Source of the DNA: an uncultured Actinomyces sp.
GTDB taxonomy: Bacteria > Actinomycetota > Actinomycetes > Actinomycetales > Actinomycetaceae
Assembly: GCA_902373545.1 (NCBI GenBank)
Contig: CABKMZ010000008.1
Location: forward strand, 1-43,611
Direction of reading: 5' to 3'
Length of the DNA stretch: 43,611 nt
The notes beneath the pieces are model-generated. The model was given only the letters and a program-made list of their open reading frames with translations, was not told where the DNA came from and made no database searches. Positions 9,005-16,477 of this stretch are shown here, one piece after another (position 1 is the stretch's first letter; each line of letters starts with the position of its first letter). The position numbers were made by a program, and so were the translations under genes.

Positions 9005-9343
9005 TCACGGCAGGTCCGCCTCGTCGATGGTCGTGACCGCGCAGCGCGCCTGTCCCCCGATCCACCCGGCGGCGCCGCGGTAGGGGGCGGTTCCGGTGAC
9101 GGTCACGAGTCCGTCTCCGCGCGCGATCGTGTAGGAGCCTTGGGGGTACGAGGCCGTGGCTGCCTCCTGCGGATTCCCTTCCCCGATCGAGGCGGCGCGG
9201 GCACCTTCGCGTACGGCTTGGCACAGGGAGGATCCCGTCAAGCCTGCCTGGGCGGCTGCGGCGATAACGCCGACGACGAGGGTGACTGCGGCGAAACACA
9301 CGGCGTGCTCGACGGTCACGTATCCGGCTTCGTCGCGTGTCAT
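9005..9343 (-). CDS. TadE-like minor pilin
   Basis: A 112-residue protein. The start MTRDEAGYVTVEHAV, with Glu-Ala-Gly followed by Thr-Val-Glu and a single helix (residues 13-35), is the TadE-type prepilin-like N-terminus, here with EAG in place of a classical Glu-Arg-Gly. The exported part has two cysteines (about 41 and 101). The start ATG overlaps the stop of the upstream DUF4244 gene (ATGA), so the two are probably co-translated. It is the counterpart of Rv3655c. A copy of the ACGAGGCCGTGGC word lies inside it (9148-9160). Confidence 0.8.
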   Translation of the reverse strand: MTRDEAGYVTVEHAVCFAAVTLVVGVIAAAAQAGLTGSSLCQAVREGARAASIGEGNPQEAATASYPQGSYTIARGDGLVTVTGTAPYRGAAGWIGGQARCAVTTIDEADLP

Positions 9344-9606
9344 CGGGTGTTGAGCGCTTCCTGAATAACGGATTCGAGGGTTGAGCGCACCGCGTCCGAT
9401 TTGAGGATCACGATGAGCAGCCCGGCGAATCCGGCGGCGGCGATGGTGCCGATCGCGTATTCGACGGTGGTTGCGCCTTCCTCGGGGTCGCCCGAGGAGG
9501 GGTCGTCCTTGGCCGCCTGGAGGCGTTGGGCGGCCTCGCGCAGGGTCCCCATGGCGGCGAGCTGCGCCCTGGTCGCGGCGCAGTCGATGCGTTCGATAAT
9601 CGTCAT
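9340..9606 (-). CDS. DUF4244 / Flp-pilin-like small membrane protein
   Basis: An 88-residue protein. The segment EEGATTVEYAIGTIAAAGFAG (about residues 42-62) has the Flp prepilin hallmark: a Gly cleavage site region followed by TTVEYA and one helix. It therefore is probably the major Tad pilin, matching Rv3656c (DUF4244). It starts its own unit: the ATG at 9604-9606 has GAAAGGA upstream, and the 340 bp before it contains three TGTGGATA boxes (9695-9761). A prepilin peptidase is not in the window. Confidence 0.85.
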   Translation of the reverse strand: MTIIERIDCAATRAQLAAMGTLREAAQRLQAAKDDPSSGDPEEGATTVEYAIGTIAAAGFAGLLIVILKSDAVRSTLESVIQEALNTR

Positions 9607-9694
9607 TGATCTGTCCTTTCGTCGTGCGCGCGGAATGCGCGCAGGGCCAGTGTGCGCGCCTCGCGTAGCCGCACTCCAGGTGGATTTGTTCCCC

Positions 9695-9761
9695 TGTGGA
9701 TAGCGGGGCGACACGAGGAGGGGCTGTGGATAAGTGGGATCGAGCGCGCCCCTGTGGATAT
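9695..9761 (-). promoter_or_regulatory. Triplet of TGTGGATA boxes upstream of the pilin-like gene
   Basis: TGTGGATA(G/A/T) starts at 9695, 9725 and 9753, i.e. 30 and 28 bp apart. The first is embedded in CCCCTGTGGATAGC followed by GGGGCGACACGAGG, nearly the same as at 33218. The reverse complement, (C/T/A)TATCCACA, resembles a DnaA box. Equivalent triplets are at 13774-13841 and 33218-33283. The remainder of 9762-9947 shows nothing I can name. Confidence 0.65.
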
Positions 9762-9947
9762 CGAGTGACCAGGTCTGCGATGCCCCGACGAGCATCTCCC
9801 CGGCGTTGCACCACCTCCACCATCACCCCGATTGTGCGGTCGCCGCCGCGGAACCTCAGCACCCCGGTATCGTGGCGTCAGGACCCCGACGCGCATCACC
9901 CCCACCTCGCGATCGTCCCCACGACGGCATGTCCCGCGCGACGCCGC

Positions 9948-11501
9948 CTACCCTGCGACGGTGCCCATGAGGTGCGCCAGGAGGGGCGCGATACCGAGGA
10001 GGAGGAACGCGGGCAGGAAGAACGCGCCGAGCGGGCCAACCAGGCGCACGGAGAGTTCTTCGGCGCGTGTCTTCGCGTCGACCAGGCGCGCGCGTCGCTC
10101 CCACGAGGCGCAGCGCGCGAGCATTCCTTCGGGCGCGGTGCCGGCGGTCCACGAGGCCTCGAGGGCGTCACGGAGCGGCTCGGCCCACGCGGGCGCCTCC
10201 TCCCACGCTTGCTCCCACGTCGCCCCCAGGCGCAGGGAGGAGGCGGTCCACGCGAGGGGTTCCTGCGCGCAGGCGTCGGCGAGGGCGTCCAGGGCTCGGG
10301 GAATCGAGGCCCCACACGCGAGGGCCGAGGCGATCAGGTCGCACGCCAGCGCCGCGTCCGTGTCGCCGCCGCCCGCATCCGCACGTCGGCATCGGGCGAG
10401 AATGCGTCGGCACGAGGCGACGCCCGCCACCCACGCGAGAACGCCGAGGCTCGCGCAGACGGCCCCCGGTGTGCCGCTCGTGTAGAAGCCCCACGGCGAG
10501 GCTCCGAGCGCCAGCGCGGCCGTGACACCCACGAGGGGCAGCCCCGCGAGCACGCGCGCGGACATGAGCGGACCGGCGGAGGCGACGCGGCGGGCCTCCT
10601 CGACATCCTGGGCGTCGTCGATCGCGTCCCCGATCGCGTCGAGGACGTCGGCCAGGGGCGCGCCGAGGCCGTGGCTGAATCGGCAGGCGACGACCACCGA
10701 GGCGGCGCTGGCCCGGGCGGCTGCCGCGTCCGGGCTGCGAGCGCGCATCAGGAGGGAGCGCCACCACGGCGGCTCGCGTGCCCACTCGTCGAGGGCGCGC
10801 GGATAAACGTCGTCGGTCCCGACCGCGCTGCCCACCCCGATGCGTTCCAGGGCTCGCTCCCACGCGGACGAGGCCGGGGCGCCGGCGCGCAGTCGCGTGG
10901 AGACCTCGGCGGTCAGGAGGGCGAGTTCGCGCGTTGAGGGAGGTCCCTGTGCGCGTCCTCGGTGGTGGGCAGCCTCGCCTCGGCCAGTGGAGGAGGCACA
11001 GCGCGAAAGGACGGCACAGCGCGAAAGAGCAGCGAAGCGAGCGCGGGGGCGCGGCGACGTCCCACCCCAACCGGAAGCCCGACCGGAAGCCCGACCGGAA
11101 GCCTCACCGGAAGCCCGACCGGAGACCTCACCGGAAGCCTCACCGGGAGCACACTCGGGAGCCCGCCCAGAAGCTCGAACAGAAGCCCGAACCGAAGCCC
11201 CGCGGGAGCCCGCCCAGGCGCGCACGACGCGGCGTTCCCGGCGTGCGCGCAGGAGCCGTGCGAGGATTCCTGCCGCAATCCGCGCCGCACACACCGCGAG
11301 CGCGACGGCGACAAGGACGCAGAGCAGGCGGTGGCTCCCTGCTCCTCCGGCGAGGTTAACCGGTGCGAGGCCCTCCCCGACTGGACCGCCAGCTACCCAC
11401 TCACCCCACGATGGTGGAAGGACACGCGCGGCAAGCAGGCATGGCCGCCGCGCGCCGTCCACGGCGGGCACCCCCGCCGACGCAATCCACACCCACCTCA
11501 T
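9948..11501 (-). CDS. Fused TadB-TadC-like type II/IV secretion F-domain membrane protein
   Basis: A 517-residue inner-membrane platform protein of the Tad pilus. It has two T2SS-F-like halves: a first one with LARLLRARRERR, then TAEVSTRLRAGAPASSAWERAL and helices up to about residue 330, and a second (LACDLIASALACGASIPRALDAL onward) ending with GPLGAFFLPAFLLLGIAPLL. In mycobacteria these are separate genes (Rv3657c, Rv3658c), so this looks like a fusion. Between them lies a low-complexity Gly-Ala-Ser-Arg linker encoded by 12-bp repeats of the type ACCGGAAGCCCG (about 11070-11160). The ATG at 11499-11501 overlaps the stop of the ATPase gene (ATGA), which decides the start. Confidence 0.82.
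   Translation of the reverse strand: MRWVWIASAGVPAVDGARRPCLLAARVLPPSWGEWVAGGPVGEGLAPVNLAGGAGSHRLLCVLVAVALAVCAARIAAGILARLLRARRERRVVRAWAGSRGASVRASVRASGRAPECAPGEASGEVSGRASGEASGRASGRASGWGGTSPRPRARFAALSRCAVLSRCASSTGRGEAAHHRGRAQGPPSTRELALLTAEVSTRLRAGAPASSAWERALERIGVGSAVGTDDVYPRALDEWAREPPWWRSLLMRARSPDAAAARASAASVVVACRFSHGLGAPLADVLDAIGDAIDDAQDVEEARRVASAGPLMSARVLAGLPLVGVTAALALGASPWGFYTSGTPGAVCASLGVLAWVAGVASCRRILARCRRADAGGGDTDAALACDLIASALACGASIPRALDALADACAQEPLAWTASSLRLGATWEQAWEEAPAWAEPLRDALEASWTAGTAPEGMLARCASWERRARLVDAKTRAEELSVRLVGPLGAFFLPAFLLLGIAPLLAHLMGTVAG
11070..11160. repeat. 12-bp tandem repeats encoding the TadB-TadC linker
   Basis: Seven or so units of the type CGACCGGAAGCC, in frame with the fusion gene, encode a (Ser-Gly-Arg/Glu-Ala) linker. 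A multiple-of-three unit lets the linker change length without a frameshift. Confidence 0.8.
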
Positions 11502-12610
11502 AGCCCCGCCCGTTCGGCGAGGTCGGCCCAGGCCTCGTGCTTGATGACGCGCCCATCGGAGGTGACGCGAAGCGCGGGCGCGCATTCCAGGGGGCCGCGG
11601 TCCTTGGTGAGGACGCCGACTTCACAGACCCAGCGCTGTCCTGACGGGGATCGTCGCATGTGCAGGACGGAGTCGAGGGCGGCGCAGGCCTGGGCGGCGA
11701 GCGCCGCCTCGCTCATGCCCGCGAGCGCGCCGAGTGCCGCGAGCCGGGCGGGCACGTCCGCCGCGCTGTTGGCGTGCAGGGTGGCCCAGCCGCCGTCGTG
11801 CCCGGTGTTGAGGGCGGTGAGGACGTCGCGCACTTCGGGGCCGCGGCATTCGCCCAGGACGAGCCGGTCGGGGCGCATGCGCATGGCCGCTCGCACGAGG
11901 TCGGGCAGGGTGATGGCGCCTCGGCCCTCGATGTTGGGTTTGCGTTCGACGAGGTGGACGCAGTGCGGGTGGGCGGGCGCGATCTCGGGGACTTCCTCGA
12001 TGCACACGATCCGCTCGTCCGCCCCCACAAGCGAAAGCGCGGCACTGAGAAGGGTCGTTTTGCCGCTGCCGGTGGCCCCAGAGATGAGGACGTTCGCGCG
12101 CGCGGCGACGAGGCCTCGCAGGAGGGGGCCGACCGGGCCGGGCAGGGTGCCGCGCGCCTCGAGGTCGGCGACGCCCAGGCGGCGGGTGCCCAGCACGCGC
12201 AGGGAGATGAGGGTGCCCGAGCCGGACACGGGCGCGAGGACCGCGTGCAGGCGCACGCCGCCGGGCAGCGTTCCGTCGGCGATGGGGCTCGCGTCGTCCA
12301 GGCGCACCCCGCACGCGCTGGCCATGCGGATCGCTGCGCGCCGGGCGTCGGCCTCTCCGCGGATGCCGACGTCGACGCGCGCCAGGCCCCCGCCACGGTC
12401 GACCCACGCCTGGCCCCCATTGATAAGGACGTCGGTGACTCCGGGCGCCTCTATGACCGAGGCCAGGGCGGGGTTCATGCCGCGCGTCCTGGCCCTCAGG
12501 TCGTCGAGGGTGCGCGCGGCTTCGGAGGCCCCGCAGCCGGGCCGGGCGGCGCGCGAGACTGCGCGGGCGGGCGGGTCGCCACGCGCCAAGAACCGATGGG
12601 CGTCACGCAT
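11498..12610 (-). CDS. tadA: TadA/CpaF-type pilus assembly ATPase
   Basis: A 370-residue secretion ATPase that drives pilus assembly from the cytoplasmic side. It has GVTDVLINGG near the start (the CpaF N-terminal domain), Walker A GATGSGKTT near residue 175, the Asp box VCIEEVPEI, Walker B DRLVLGECRGPEV near 250, and the His box GGWATLHANS. This order is that of the Rv3659c/CpaF family. The ATG at 12608-12610 overlaps the end of the Ssd gene by eight bases; an upstream in-frame start at 12655 would run far into that gene and is less likely. Its stop overlaps the TadBC start. Confidence 0.92.
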   Translation of the reverse strand: MRDAHRFLARGDPPARAVSRAARPGCGASEAARTLDDLRARTRGMNPALASVIEAPGVTDVLINGGQAWVDRGGGLARVDVGIRGEADARRAAIRMASACGVRLDDASPIADGTLPGGVRLHAVLAPVSGSGTLISLRVLGTRRLGVADLEARGTLPGPVGPLLRGLVAARANVLISGATGSGKTTLLSAALSLVGADERIVCIEEVPEIAPAHPHCVHLVERKPNIEGRGAITLPDLVRAAMRMRPDRLVLGECRGPEVRDVLTALNTGHDGGWATLHANSAADVPARLAALGALAGMSEAALAAQACAALDSVLHMRRSPSGQRWVCEVGVLTKDRGPLECAPALRVTSDGRVIKHEAWADLAERAGL

Positions 12611-13721
12611 GGGAGGCCTCCAGCGCACGCAGCCAGTCGGGGCCCTCGGGCTCATCGAAGGAGGCGTTGACCCGTCTGCTCGCGCTCGCAGACCCGCACG
12701 CGTGTAGGGCTCGCAGTAGCGCGCGCAGGTCTCGCCCCCTGCGGGTGGGCGCGTGCAGGATGGGCGTGGGAGCGCACTCGACGAGGCCGGGGCTGCGCCG
12801 CGCTCGATCCCCGACCACGGCCGTGAGCGCGGGGACGGGGGCGGGAGCTATCGCCAGGGACGCGGCGACAGATGCAGCCCCCTCGATGTCACCGTGGGTC
12901 AGGAGGATGATGGCGTCGGCGCGTATCACCTCGGCGAGGCGAGCGGCCCGGGCGTCCCACCGGCCGGCGTCGACGATAAGCGGGGCCCCAATCGAACGGC
13001 ACGCGCTCGCCACGCGCGGGTCATCGGCGCTGGCTCCCCCGCGACAGTCCCCGACGAGGGCCCGCACGCCGCCGATGACGGGCAGGTGGTCGCGCAGGGA
13101 GGGCAGGTAGGAGTCCTCGCTCGCCTCCAGATCCGCCCACCGCACGCCCGGCAGGTCGTGATCGCCGGACCCGGCAAAGCCCGGCACGGACCCGGAGGCG
13201 TCGATGACGACGGGGACGTCATCCGCAAGAGAATCTCGTCGCGCACCGCAGCTGTCCTCAGCACCGCTCCCTCTGTCGTCGGACAGCGACCGACCCGGCC
13301 CAGGCCTCGTCACCGGCAACACTCGCCCGAGCCACCCAGCGACGCGCCCCCACCACGGACGCCGCGCGCCGCTCCTGGCGAGCAGGCGCACGAGCGACGT
13401 AACCCCCACTCCCCCGGCGATCCCAGCCACCATCCAGACGGGACCGGATCGGGAGGAACGCCAGGAGGCCTCGGCGATAAGAGAGACGAGCAAGGCGGTG
13501 TCCCCGGGCAAGCTCACCTGTCCGCCCTCGCCGACGCGCACGCACGGAACCAGCGCGGGGACGGGCGCGCCCGGGGCGGCGAGCACCAGGGCAGCGCGCG
13601 AGGGCTCGGAGCACGCACGTGCGCCCGCCAGCGTGAGGGCATCGCGGGCGTAGGACAGATCGGCAGAGGTCAGGCCCACGAGGGCGACCGGGCCGCGGAC
13701 ACATTCGACGATTGCGTTCAT
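12603..13721 (-). CDS. Ssd/CpaE-like septum-site/pilus-localisation protein
   Basis: A 372-residue protein that heads the ATPase-TadBC operon. It has an N-terminal receiver-like half, then VAGIAGGVGVTSLVRLLA (about residues 98-115), a degenerate P-loop typical of CpaE and of the actinobacterial Ssd (Rv3660c) proteins, followed by MinD-like segments (VPVVIDASG, DAIILLTHGD). The Lys of a true deviant Walker motif is missing, so it may not hydrolyse ATP. It is expected to place the Tad machine or influence septation. It starts at the ATG 13719-13721, with the divergent HAD gene sharing the intergenic region and its TGTGGATA triplet. Confidence 0.82.
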   Translation of the reverse strand: MNAIVECVRGPVALVGLTSADLSYARDALTLAGARACSEPSRAALVLAAPGAPVPALVPCVRVGEGGQVSLPGDTALLVSLIAEASWRSSRSGPVWMVAGIAGGVGVTSLVRLLARSGARRPWWGRVAGWLGRVLPVTRPGPGRSLSDDRGSGAEDSCGARRDSLADDVPVVIDASGSVPGFAGSGDHDLPGVRWADLEASEDSYLPSLRDHLPVIGGVRALVGDCRGGASADDPRVASACRSIGAPLIVDAGRWDARAARLAEVIRADAIILLTHGDIEGAASVAASLAIAPAPVPALTAVVGDRARRSPGLVECAPTPILHAPTRRGRDLRALLRALHACGSASASRRVNASFDEPEGPDWLRALEASHA

Positions 13722-13773
13722 CCCTCAACGGTGCGCCGCCACACGCGCGAGCGTCTACCGGCACGCGCGCCCC

Positions 13774-13841
13774 TGTGGACAACGCCGACACGAAATGCCA
13801 CCCTGTGCATAGAGCGGTCCGATGGCGGGCCCTGTGGATAA
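13774..13841 (-). promoter_or_regulatory. Triplet of TGTGGATA-type boxes between Ssd and HAD genes
   Basis: TGTGGACAA at 13774-13782, TGTGCATAG at 13804-13812 and TGTGGATAA at 13833-13841, spaced 30 and 29 bp. The first is inside CCCCTGTGGACAACGCCGAC and then ACGAAA, matching the extended box at 9691 and 33215. The boxes face the leftward gene in the same way as at the other two sites. Confidence 0.65.
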
Positions 13842-13862
13842 TCCCGACGCTGGAGTAAACAA

Positions 13863-14633
13863 ATGGTACGCGCGGCATTTTTTGACTTGGACAAGACGGT
13901 CCTGGATACCTCGTCGAACGTGGCGCTGTCGGGCCCCTTCATCGAGGCGGGCCTCATGAATCGCCGCACCGCGATCACCTCCTTCCTCGTGCAGCTGCCG
14001 TACCTCCTGTCGGGCGCGGACGAATCACGCATGGAACAAATGGCCGAGGCCATGGGCCGCATGGCCCGCGGCTGGAACGCGGCGTTCCTGGAGGCGACCG
14101 TCGAGGACGCACTCGAACGCACGATCGAACCGGTCTGTTACGCGCAGGCCCTGCGCCGCATCGCCTACCACAAGAGCATCGGCGACGTCGTCGTCATCGC
14201 GTCGGCATCGGTGGAGCAGGTGGTGCGCCCGATCGCCAAGATGCTCGGCGCGGACGAGGTCCTGGCTTCCAAAGCCGCCACGGACGAGGACGGGTGCTTC
14301 ACGGGCGAGGTCACGCACTTCAACCAGGCGCAGGGCAAGGCGGACGCCTGCGAGGCCCTGGCCCGCGCTCGCGGCTGGGACCTGTCGGAGTGCTCGGCGT
14401 ATTCGGATTCGGTCTCAGACGCGCCGCTGTTGCGCCTGGTCGGGCACCCGTACGCGGTCAACCCGGACCGCGCCCTGCGCGAGATGGCCGAGCGCGAAGG
14501 CTGGCCGACCCTGACGTTCCTGTCCACTGTTCGGGTGCTGCCGCGCCGGGTGCCCACGCCCGCGAAGGTCGCCGTGCCGTTCATGGCCGGGGTGGCCGTG
14601 GGGGCGGCGGCCTGCGCGCTGCTGCGCCGCTAA
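13863..14633 (+). CDS. HAD-IB family phosphatase (SerB-like; Rv3661-type)
   Basis: A 256-residue HAD-superfamily hydrolase. Motif I is FFDLDKTV (Asp8, Asp10), motif II is VIASASVEQV, the Lys motif lies in LASKAAT and motif IV is YSDSVSDAPLL, so the catalytic set is complete. It is subfamily IB, which holds phosphoserine-phosphatase-like and lysolipid phosphatase-like enzymes. The last 25 residues form a hydrophobic segment (VPFMAGVAVGAAACALLRR), which suggests membrane anchoring. GGAG lies seven bases before the ATG. Position beside Ssd matches the Rv3660c-Rv3661 pair. The substrate is not known. Confidence 0.87.
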   Translation: MVRAAFFDLDKTVLDTSSNVALSGPFIEAGLMNRRTAITSFLVQLPYLLSGADESRMEQMAEAMGRMARGWNAAFLEATVEDALERTIEPVCYAQALRRIAYHKSIGDVVVIASASVEQVVRPIAKMLGADEVLASKAATDEDGCFTGEVTHFNQAQGKADACEALARARGWDLSECSAYSDSVSDAPLLRLVGHPYAVNPDRALREMAEREGWPTLTFLSTVRVLPRRVPTPAKVAVPFMAGVAVGAAACALLRR

Positions 14634-14639
14634 GCGCCC

Positions 14640-15476
14640 CTACGAGAGCCTACCCGCCTGCACGTGGCGGGCGACGTCGCGCCCGACCTGGGCGCCGTAG
14701 ACGATCCCCGCGCAGTAGTGGGTGATCCACCGGGCCAGGCCGGCCTCGTCGGCGCTGACCCACCCGGCCAGGGCACGCCCCGCGCGCGCCGGGTCGAGCG
14801 CGTCGTAGGCGCCGGGCACGCACACGCCGGTCGGGTCCACGCCCCGCGTGACCAGGATCCACCGGGCCAGCCCCGCGCCGACGACGGACGAGGCCGGGGC
14901 GAAGACGCGCCGGAATCGGAAGTGGGCGGTGAGCGCGGCGGCGACGGCCAGGGCGGGTGCGTCGCAGCGCGCGTAGTCGAGCGCGGGCGCCAGCGCGGCC
15001 GGGTCGGTGGGCACGGCGATCGCGCGAGGCTCAACGAGGCCGGCGGCGACCAACCCCGAACACGCGTCCCTGTGCAGTCCCGCGATGAGGGCGGGCAGGG
15101 GCGTGGGGGCCACGCGAGGCCCGCCCGGGGAGCGCGTGTTGAGGGCCGGGAAGCGCGAGGCGAGATTCCACTGGGAGCGCCAGATCCCCAGCGCGAGCGC
15201 GGCCCCCGGATCCGAGGCCGCTCCACCCGCGTCAGCCATGGACAGGGCGCGCACGTCGTCGACGGTGGTGCGCGCGCCCTCCACGATGGACAGGGCGGCG
15301 GCCTCTCGGACTGCAGCCTCGGCGCGGGCTTCCTCCCAGCCTCGGCGCAGGCCCTCGGCGAAGCGCAGATCCGCGAGGGCGGCGTGGGCCTCGTCCATGG
15401 CGGCGGCGACATCGGGGCGCACGGCGGCGGCGCGTAACACGGAGGGCGCGGGGTCGATGAGGGCTTCGATACTCAC
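14640..15476 (-). CDS. Conserved actinobacterial protein (Rv3662c-like), Fic-like helical N-terminus
   Basis: A 278-residue Ala-rich soluble protein. The stretch EAAALSIVEGARTTVDDVRAL (about residues 58-79) recalls the helical inhibitory/N-terminal region of Fic-domain proteins, but the Fic catalytic HPFxxGN motif is absent. Orthologues beside the HAD phosphatase in other actinobacteria are sometimes labelled oxidoreductase without a visible basis; I see no nucleotide-binding motif. It begins with GTG at 15474-15476, only 17 bp from the divergent start at 15494. It ends seven bases from the convergent HAD gene. Confidence 0.7.
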   Translation of the reverse strand: MSIEALIDPAPSVLRAAAVRPDVAAAMDEAHAALADLRFAEGLRRGWEEARAEAAVREAAALSIVEGARTTVDDVRALSMADAGGAASDPGAALALGIWRSQWNLASRFPALNTRSPGGPRVAPTPLPALIAGLHRDACSGLVAAGLVEPRAIAVPTDPAALAPALDYARCDAPALAVAAALTAHFRFRRVFAPASSVVGAGLARWILVTRGVDPTGVCVPGAYDALDPARAGRALAGWVSADEAGLARWITHYCAGIVYGAQVGRDVARHVQAGRLS

Positions 15477-15493
15477 ACCTCTACACTAGGGGC

Positions 15494-16423
15494 ATGACGC
15501 TTTTGCAGCATCGAAACTTCTCCGCGCGCCTGCGCTCGGGCCTCTTCGCGTTCGTTTTCGCCCCCATTGCCCTGGTGTTCCTGGGCTCCTCGATGGTGGA
15601 CGTGCAGGCGCTCGCAGCCGTCGGGCAGCCCCTGGCCTCGGTCGAAGGCCTCATCGGCCTGGCGCTGGCTTCCCTCCTCCTGGCGCTGATCGCGCTGAAC
15701 TGCGAAGAGTCCAGCGTGGGCATGGTCGTCACCTTCGTGTGGTCGCTCGTCGTTGGTGCGGCACAGTTCCTGGGTGTCGCACGCATCCCCTTCCTCATGA
15801 AGTCCTCGGTCGAGCCCGACGACATGTTCGCTGGCGTCGTGTGGGGCCTGTATCCGGTGTGCCTGTCGCTGATGCTGGGCGCGTGCGCGCTGACGATTAA
15901 GTCGGTGCGCGTGCGCGCCGGTCAGACGACACGCATGCCGCTCGCGCGGGTACACCGCCACGCTTTCGGCACGACGATCGCGGTCCCTGCGGCGCTCGCC
16001 GTCGCGGTGCTGATCATCGCGGCGTCCCCCTCGGATACGACGAACGTGGCCGCGCTCGGGCTTGAGGGCGTCCTGGTGAGGCACGGGATGGGCCACGGAT
16101 TGGCGTTGTCGGCAGGCGTGGCCTTGGCCGTTCTGGTGGTCAGCGCCCGATGGTCGATTACGGGCGCGCAGCTGGCGACGTGGCTGATCCTGGTGCTGCC
16201 CAGCTATGTGATTCTTCCCGTGTGGGAGTCGCTGACCGGGAACGTGATTGTTCCGGGTTCGTCGATCCTGACGAAGGTGGCGCTGGCCTCGCCGATGCTG
16301 GCGGCCCTGGGTATGGCGACCGGGTGCGCGTCGCTGGGCATCCTGTGGGCGCGGCTGCGCGCGGTGCGCCGACTCGATTCGGTCGAGGATTCGACTCACA
16401 TTGAGGGGCCTGCCGCGGTCTAA
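15494..16423 (+). CDS. Polytopic membrane protein of unknown function
   Basis: A 309-residue protein with about eight hydrophobic segments (for example residues 17-31, 52-68, 76-94, 112-132, 158-178, 198-214, 225-240 and 255-279) and no recognised motif. A TACACT -10-like hexamer (15482-15487) ends only six bases before the ATG, and no ribosome binding site is seen, so the message may be leaderless. It precedes the large acidic membrane protein by 54 bp and may be cotranscribed with it, although that gene also has its own promoter-like AT-rich stretch. Confidence 0.7.
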   Translation: MTLLQHRNFSARLRSGLFAFVFAPIALVFLGSSMVDVQALAAVGQPLASVEGLIGLALASLLLALIALNCEESSVGMVVTFVWSLVVGAAQFLGVARIPFLMKSSVEPDDMFAGVVWGLYPVCLSLMLGACALTIKSVRVRAGQTTRMPLARVHRHAFGTTIAVPAALAVAVLIIAASPSDTTNVAALGLEGVLVRHGMGHGLALSAGVALAVLVVSARWSITGAQLATWLILVLPSYVILPVWESLTGNVIVPGSSILTKVALASPMLAALGMATGCASLGILWARLRAVRRLDSVEDSTHIEGPAAV

Positions 16424-16477
16424 TGCGCGCGCAGGGCCGCTTAAAACGTAATATGTGGGCAGATATAAGGAGGAAGC

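Noticed and set aside
9695..9761. Replication origin from clustered DnaA-like boxes
   Set aside because: Only three boxes, no AT-rich unwinding region, no dnaA/dnaN/rpmH genes, and the same triplet occurs at two other promoters.
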